Source: Microtetraspora niveoalba
Lineage (GTDB): Bacteria > Actinomycetota > Actinomycetes > Streptosporangiales > Streptosporangiaceae
Reading direction: 5' to 3'
Assembly: GCF_001570405.1 (NCBI RefSeq)
Contig: NZ_BBYM01000011.1
Location: 1 to 64,000 of the forward strand
DNA length: 64,000 bases
Part shown: positions 61,985 through 64,000 of the stretch, one piece after another
Numbering within the stretch: position 1 is the stretch's first letter
How the letters are laid out: every line of letters starts with the position of its first letter
Notes under the pieces: generated by a model
Told to the model about the DNA's origin: nothing
The model's database searches: none
What the model saw: only the letters and a program-made list of their open reading frames with translations
Position numbers and translations under genes: made by a program

Positions 61985-62923
61985 ATGAACGAGCGCGGCG
62001 AGCCGACGACGGACACAGCCGAGCCGCTCGCCCGAAGCGACCGCACGGGCTCCGCCGCGGACCTGACCACCGAGGCGTTCGTCGCCCACCGCAACCTGCT
62101 GTTCACCGTCGCCTACGAGATGCTCGGCTCCGCCGCCGACGCCGAGGACGTCCTGCAGGAGACCTGGCTGCGGTGGGCGGGCGTCGATCTCGGCACGGTG
62201 CTGGACCGGCGCGCGTACCTGGTCAAGATCACCACCCGGCAGGCCCTCATGCGGCTGCGCACACTCGGCCGGCGCAAGGAGTCCTACGTCGGCCCCTGGT
62301 TGCCCGAGCCGCTGCTCACCGCGCCCGACGTGGCCGAGGACGTCGAGCTGGCCGACAGCGTCTCGACGGCGATGCTCCTGGTGCTGGAGACGCTCACGCC
62401 GACCGAGCGGGCGGTGTTCGTGCTGCGCGAGGTGTTCGATGTCGACTACGACGAGATCGCCGACGCGGTCGGCAAGAGCCAGGCCGCGGTCCGCCAGATC
62501 GCCCACCGGGCGCGGTCGAACGTCGCCGCGCGCCGACCGCGCGGCGTCGTCTCCCCGGCCCAGACCCGCGACGCGCTCGCGGCGTTCCGGCGGGCGGTCG
62601 AAACGGGCGAGCTGCAACGTCTGCTCGACATCCTCGCGCCGGACGTCGTCCTCCTGAGCGACGGCGGCGGAGTCAGGCAGGCCGCGCCGACTCCCGTCGT
62701 GGGAGCCGGCCGGGTGGCCGACGTGCTGCGCAGGATCGCCCCCGAGGCGACGCTGCGGCCGGCCCAGGTCAACGGCCACCCGGCACTGATCGTCCGGCTG
62801 GACGGCGACATCGACACCGTCATCACGGTGCGCATCGACGACGGCCTCATCACCGGGCTCTACGCCGTGCGCAATCCCGAGAAGCTGTCGTACATGGAGC
62901 GGGAGACCATTGTGAGCCGCTGA
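61985..62923 (+). CDS. ECF41-type RNA polymerase sigma factor (SigJ-like) with SnoaL-like C-terminal domain
   Basis: The 312-residue protein has sigma region 2 (FVAHRNLLFTVAYEMLGSAADAEDVLQETWLRW), region 4 (LTPTERAVFVLREVFDVDYDEIADAVGKSQAAVRQIAHRARSNV) and a C-terminal NTF2/SnoaL-like extension (about 200-312). That extension replaces an anti-sigma factor in the ECF41 group. The usual ECF41 linker and NPDKL-type end are represented here by NPEKLSYME. ATG 61985 follows GGGAG at 6 nt. Confidence 0.88.
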   Translation: MNERGEPTTDTAEPLARSDRTGSAADLTTEAFVAHRNLLFTVAYEMLGSAADAEDVLQETWLRWAGVDLGTVLDRRAYLVKITTRQALMRLRTLGRRKESYVGPWLPEPLLTAPDVAEDVELADSVSTAMLLVLETLTPTERAVFVLREVFDVDYDEIADAVGKSQAAVRQIAHRARSNVAARRPRGVVSPAQTRDALAAFRRAVETGELQRLLDILAPDVVLLSDGGGVRQAAPTPVVGAGRVADVLRRIAPEATLRPAQVNGHPALIVRLDGDIDTVITVRIDDGLITGLYAVRNPEKLSYMERETIVSR

Positions 62924-62952
62924 GCCCTGGGCTCCGCCGGCACGTCGGCACT

Positions 62953-62975
62953 GGGGCGGGCCGGCCGCCCGCCCC
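62953..62975. terminator. GC hairpin between convergent sigma and helicase genes
   Basis: GGGGCGGGC and GCCCGCCCC form a perfect 9-bp stem with a 5-nt loop 30 nt after the sigma gene stop. There is no T tract. Confidence 0.45.
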
Positions 62976-63041
62976 GCGGCGCCCACGGCGTCCCACCGCC
63001 TGCCTCCCGTACCCGGTCCCGCGAAAGGGGACGGCCCGGAG

Positions 63042-64000
63042 TCAGCGGCGCTGGGTGGCCCACTTTCTGATCATGGCGATGCGTTCCTTGATCTGCTCGG
63101 CCGACGCCTGAGCGATGGCGGGACCGCCGCACGAGCGGCGCAGCTCGGCGTGGATGACGCCGTGCGGCTGCCCGGTGCGGTGGTTCCACGCGCCGACCAG
63201 GCCGTTGAGCTCCTTGCGCAGCTCGTGGATCTGCTCGTGCGGGGCGAGGGCGGGCGCCGGCTCGTCGGTGCTCTTCCGCCGTTTGGAGGCCTGCTGGTCG
63301 GCCTGCCGCCGGCGCAGCAGGGACGCCACCTGGTGGGGCTCCAGCAGCCCGGGAAGGCCGATGAAGTCCTCCTCCTCCGGGGAGCCGGGCGCGGCGGAGG
63401 TGCCGAACTCGCCGCCGTCGAACAGCACCCGGTCGAAGGTCGCCGACGCCTCCAGCGTCTGGAACGGCAGCTCGTCCCCGAGCGCGTCCGGCTGCTTGCG
63501 CTCCTGCTGCACACGTTCGAGCAGGGAGTCGTCCAGCCCGTCCTCCGGCTGCGATCGGCCGAGGACGTGGTCGCGTTCCTCCTCCATCTCGGCGGCGAGC
63601 CCCATGAGGACCGGCACGGACGGCAGGAAGACGGACGCCATCTCCCCCCGCTTGCGGGCCCGGACGAAACGCCCGACCGCCTGCGCGAAGAACAGCGGCG
63701 TGGAGGTGCTGGTGGCGTAGACGCCGACGGCGAGCCTCGGGATGTCCACACCCTCGGACACCATGCGGACCGCGACCAGCCATCGCGCCTGCGACGCGGA
63801 GAAGTCCTTGATCTTCTGGGACGCCCCGGGATCGTCGGAGAGGACGACCGTCGCGCCCTCGCCGCTCACCGTCCTGATGTGCCGGGCGTACGCGCGGGCC
63901 GACTCGTGGTCGGAGGCGATGACGAGGCCCCCGGCGTCGGGGACGCCCCGGCGCACCTCGGTCAGCCGCCGGTCGGCCGCGTGGATGACCTGGCGGATCC
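63042..64000 (-). CDS. DEAD/DEAH-box helicase, N-terminus cut by window edge
   Basis: The visible 319 codons are the C-terminal part of an SF2 helicase. GLVIASDHESARAYARHI starts the helicase C domain; motif V is in MVSEGVDIPRLAVGVYAT and motif VI in FFAQAVGRFVRARKRGEMASVFLPSVPVL. A C-terminal extension of about 200 residues follows, ending in KERIAMIRKWATQRR. The frame is open to the right edge, and the ATPase half with Walker A and DEAD boxes lies outside. The XPB/UvsW-like layout suggests DNA rather than RNA substrates, but this is uncertain. Confidence 0.85.
   Translation of the reverse strand, partial: IRQVIHAADRRLTEVRRGVPDAGGLVIASDHESARAYARHIRTVSGEGATVVLSDDPGASQKIKDFSASQARWLVAVRMVSEGVDIPRLAVGVYATSTSTPLFFAQAVGRFVRARKRGEMASVFLPSVPVLMGLAAEMEEERDHVLGRSQPEDGLDDSLLERVQQERKQPDALGDELPFQTLEASATFDRVLFDGGEFGTSAAPGSPEEEDFIGLPGLLEPHQVASLLRRRQADQQASKRRKSTDEPAPALAPHEQIHELRKELNGLVGAWNHRTGQPHGVIHAELRRSCGGPAIAQASAEQIKERIAMIRKWATQRR

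Overview
The window is about 72% G+C actinobacterial chromosome. GTG starts, 4-bp stop/start overlaps, the mec-cysO-cysM and murI-rph-rdgB blocks, DUF222 HNH nucleases and FCD-type GntR regulators all fit. The gene content suggests a Streptosporangiaceae-like soil actinomycete (inference). No phage, IS element or CRISPR array is visible.

Left part (1-11.6 kb). A DUF222/HNH protein runs off the left edge. It is followed by an MFS exporter, a SnoaL-like gene fragment, an AbiEii-like nucleotidyltransferase whose motif is split by low-complexity repeats, and a membrane protein. An FCD-GntR regulator then diverges from a polyamine/GABA-type catabolic operon: glutamine-synthetase-like ligase, aldehyde dehydrogenase, SDR and C26 gamma-glutamyl hydrolase.

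11.7-19.5 kb. A leftward branched-chain-type ABC transporter (livJ, livH, a fused livM-livG, livF) diverges from two SDR genes. A TetR gene and a GNAT gene follow. The same 12-bp operator-like motif precedes livJ, the first SDR and tetR, so TetR probably controls all of them.

19.6-27 kb. A tandem glycine riboswitch precedes gcvT-gcvH-sdaA. A hexuronate/mannonate catabolic locus follows. Its oxidoreductase, dehydratase and transporter genes are each broken by internal deletions, while the GntR regulator and KDG kinase are intact. Short minisatellites lie between the broken genes.

27-38.8 kb. This holds a polytopic membrane protein, two DUF6286-like envelope proteins, a fold-III PLP enzyme, a DUF3618 protein, a Bcp peroxiredoxin, a secreted PHB-depolymerase-like esterase, and a second complete Liv operon (JGFHM) ending in a strong terminator.

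38.9-48.9 kb. The most unusual locus is an HNH nuclease frame that runs without a stop through a complete tRNA gene (anticodon UAG, no long variable arm) into a ribbon-helix-helix-like domain. Next come a MarR/flavin monooxygenase pair with a palindromic operator, a two-component system beside a MacB/FtsX-type ABC exporter, and a papain-fold toxin-domain protein with a YrhB/Imm35-like partner.

49-59.6 kb. This is a conserved housekeeping block with the same order as in Mycobacterium tuberculosis around Rv1330c-Rv1341: pncB | clpS, DUF2017, mec, cysO, cysM ... murI, MBL hydrolase, rph, rdgB. A thioesterase and a DUF3352 gene sit between cysM and murI.

59.7-64 kb. A small secreted/membrane protein is followed by a berberine-bridge-type flavoprotein divergent from an ECF41/SigJ-type sigma factor. 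Both genes carry the same promoter motif. A DEAD/DEAH helicase runs off the right edge.
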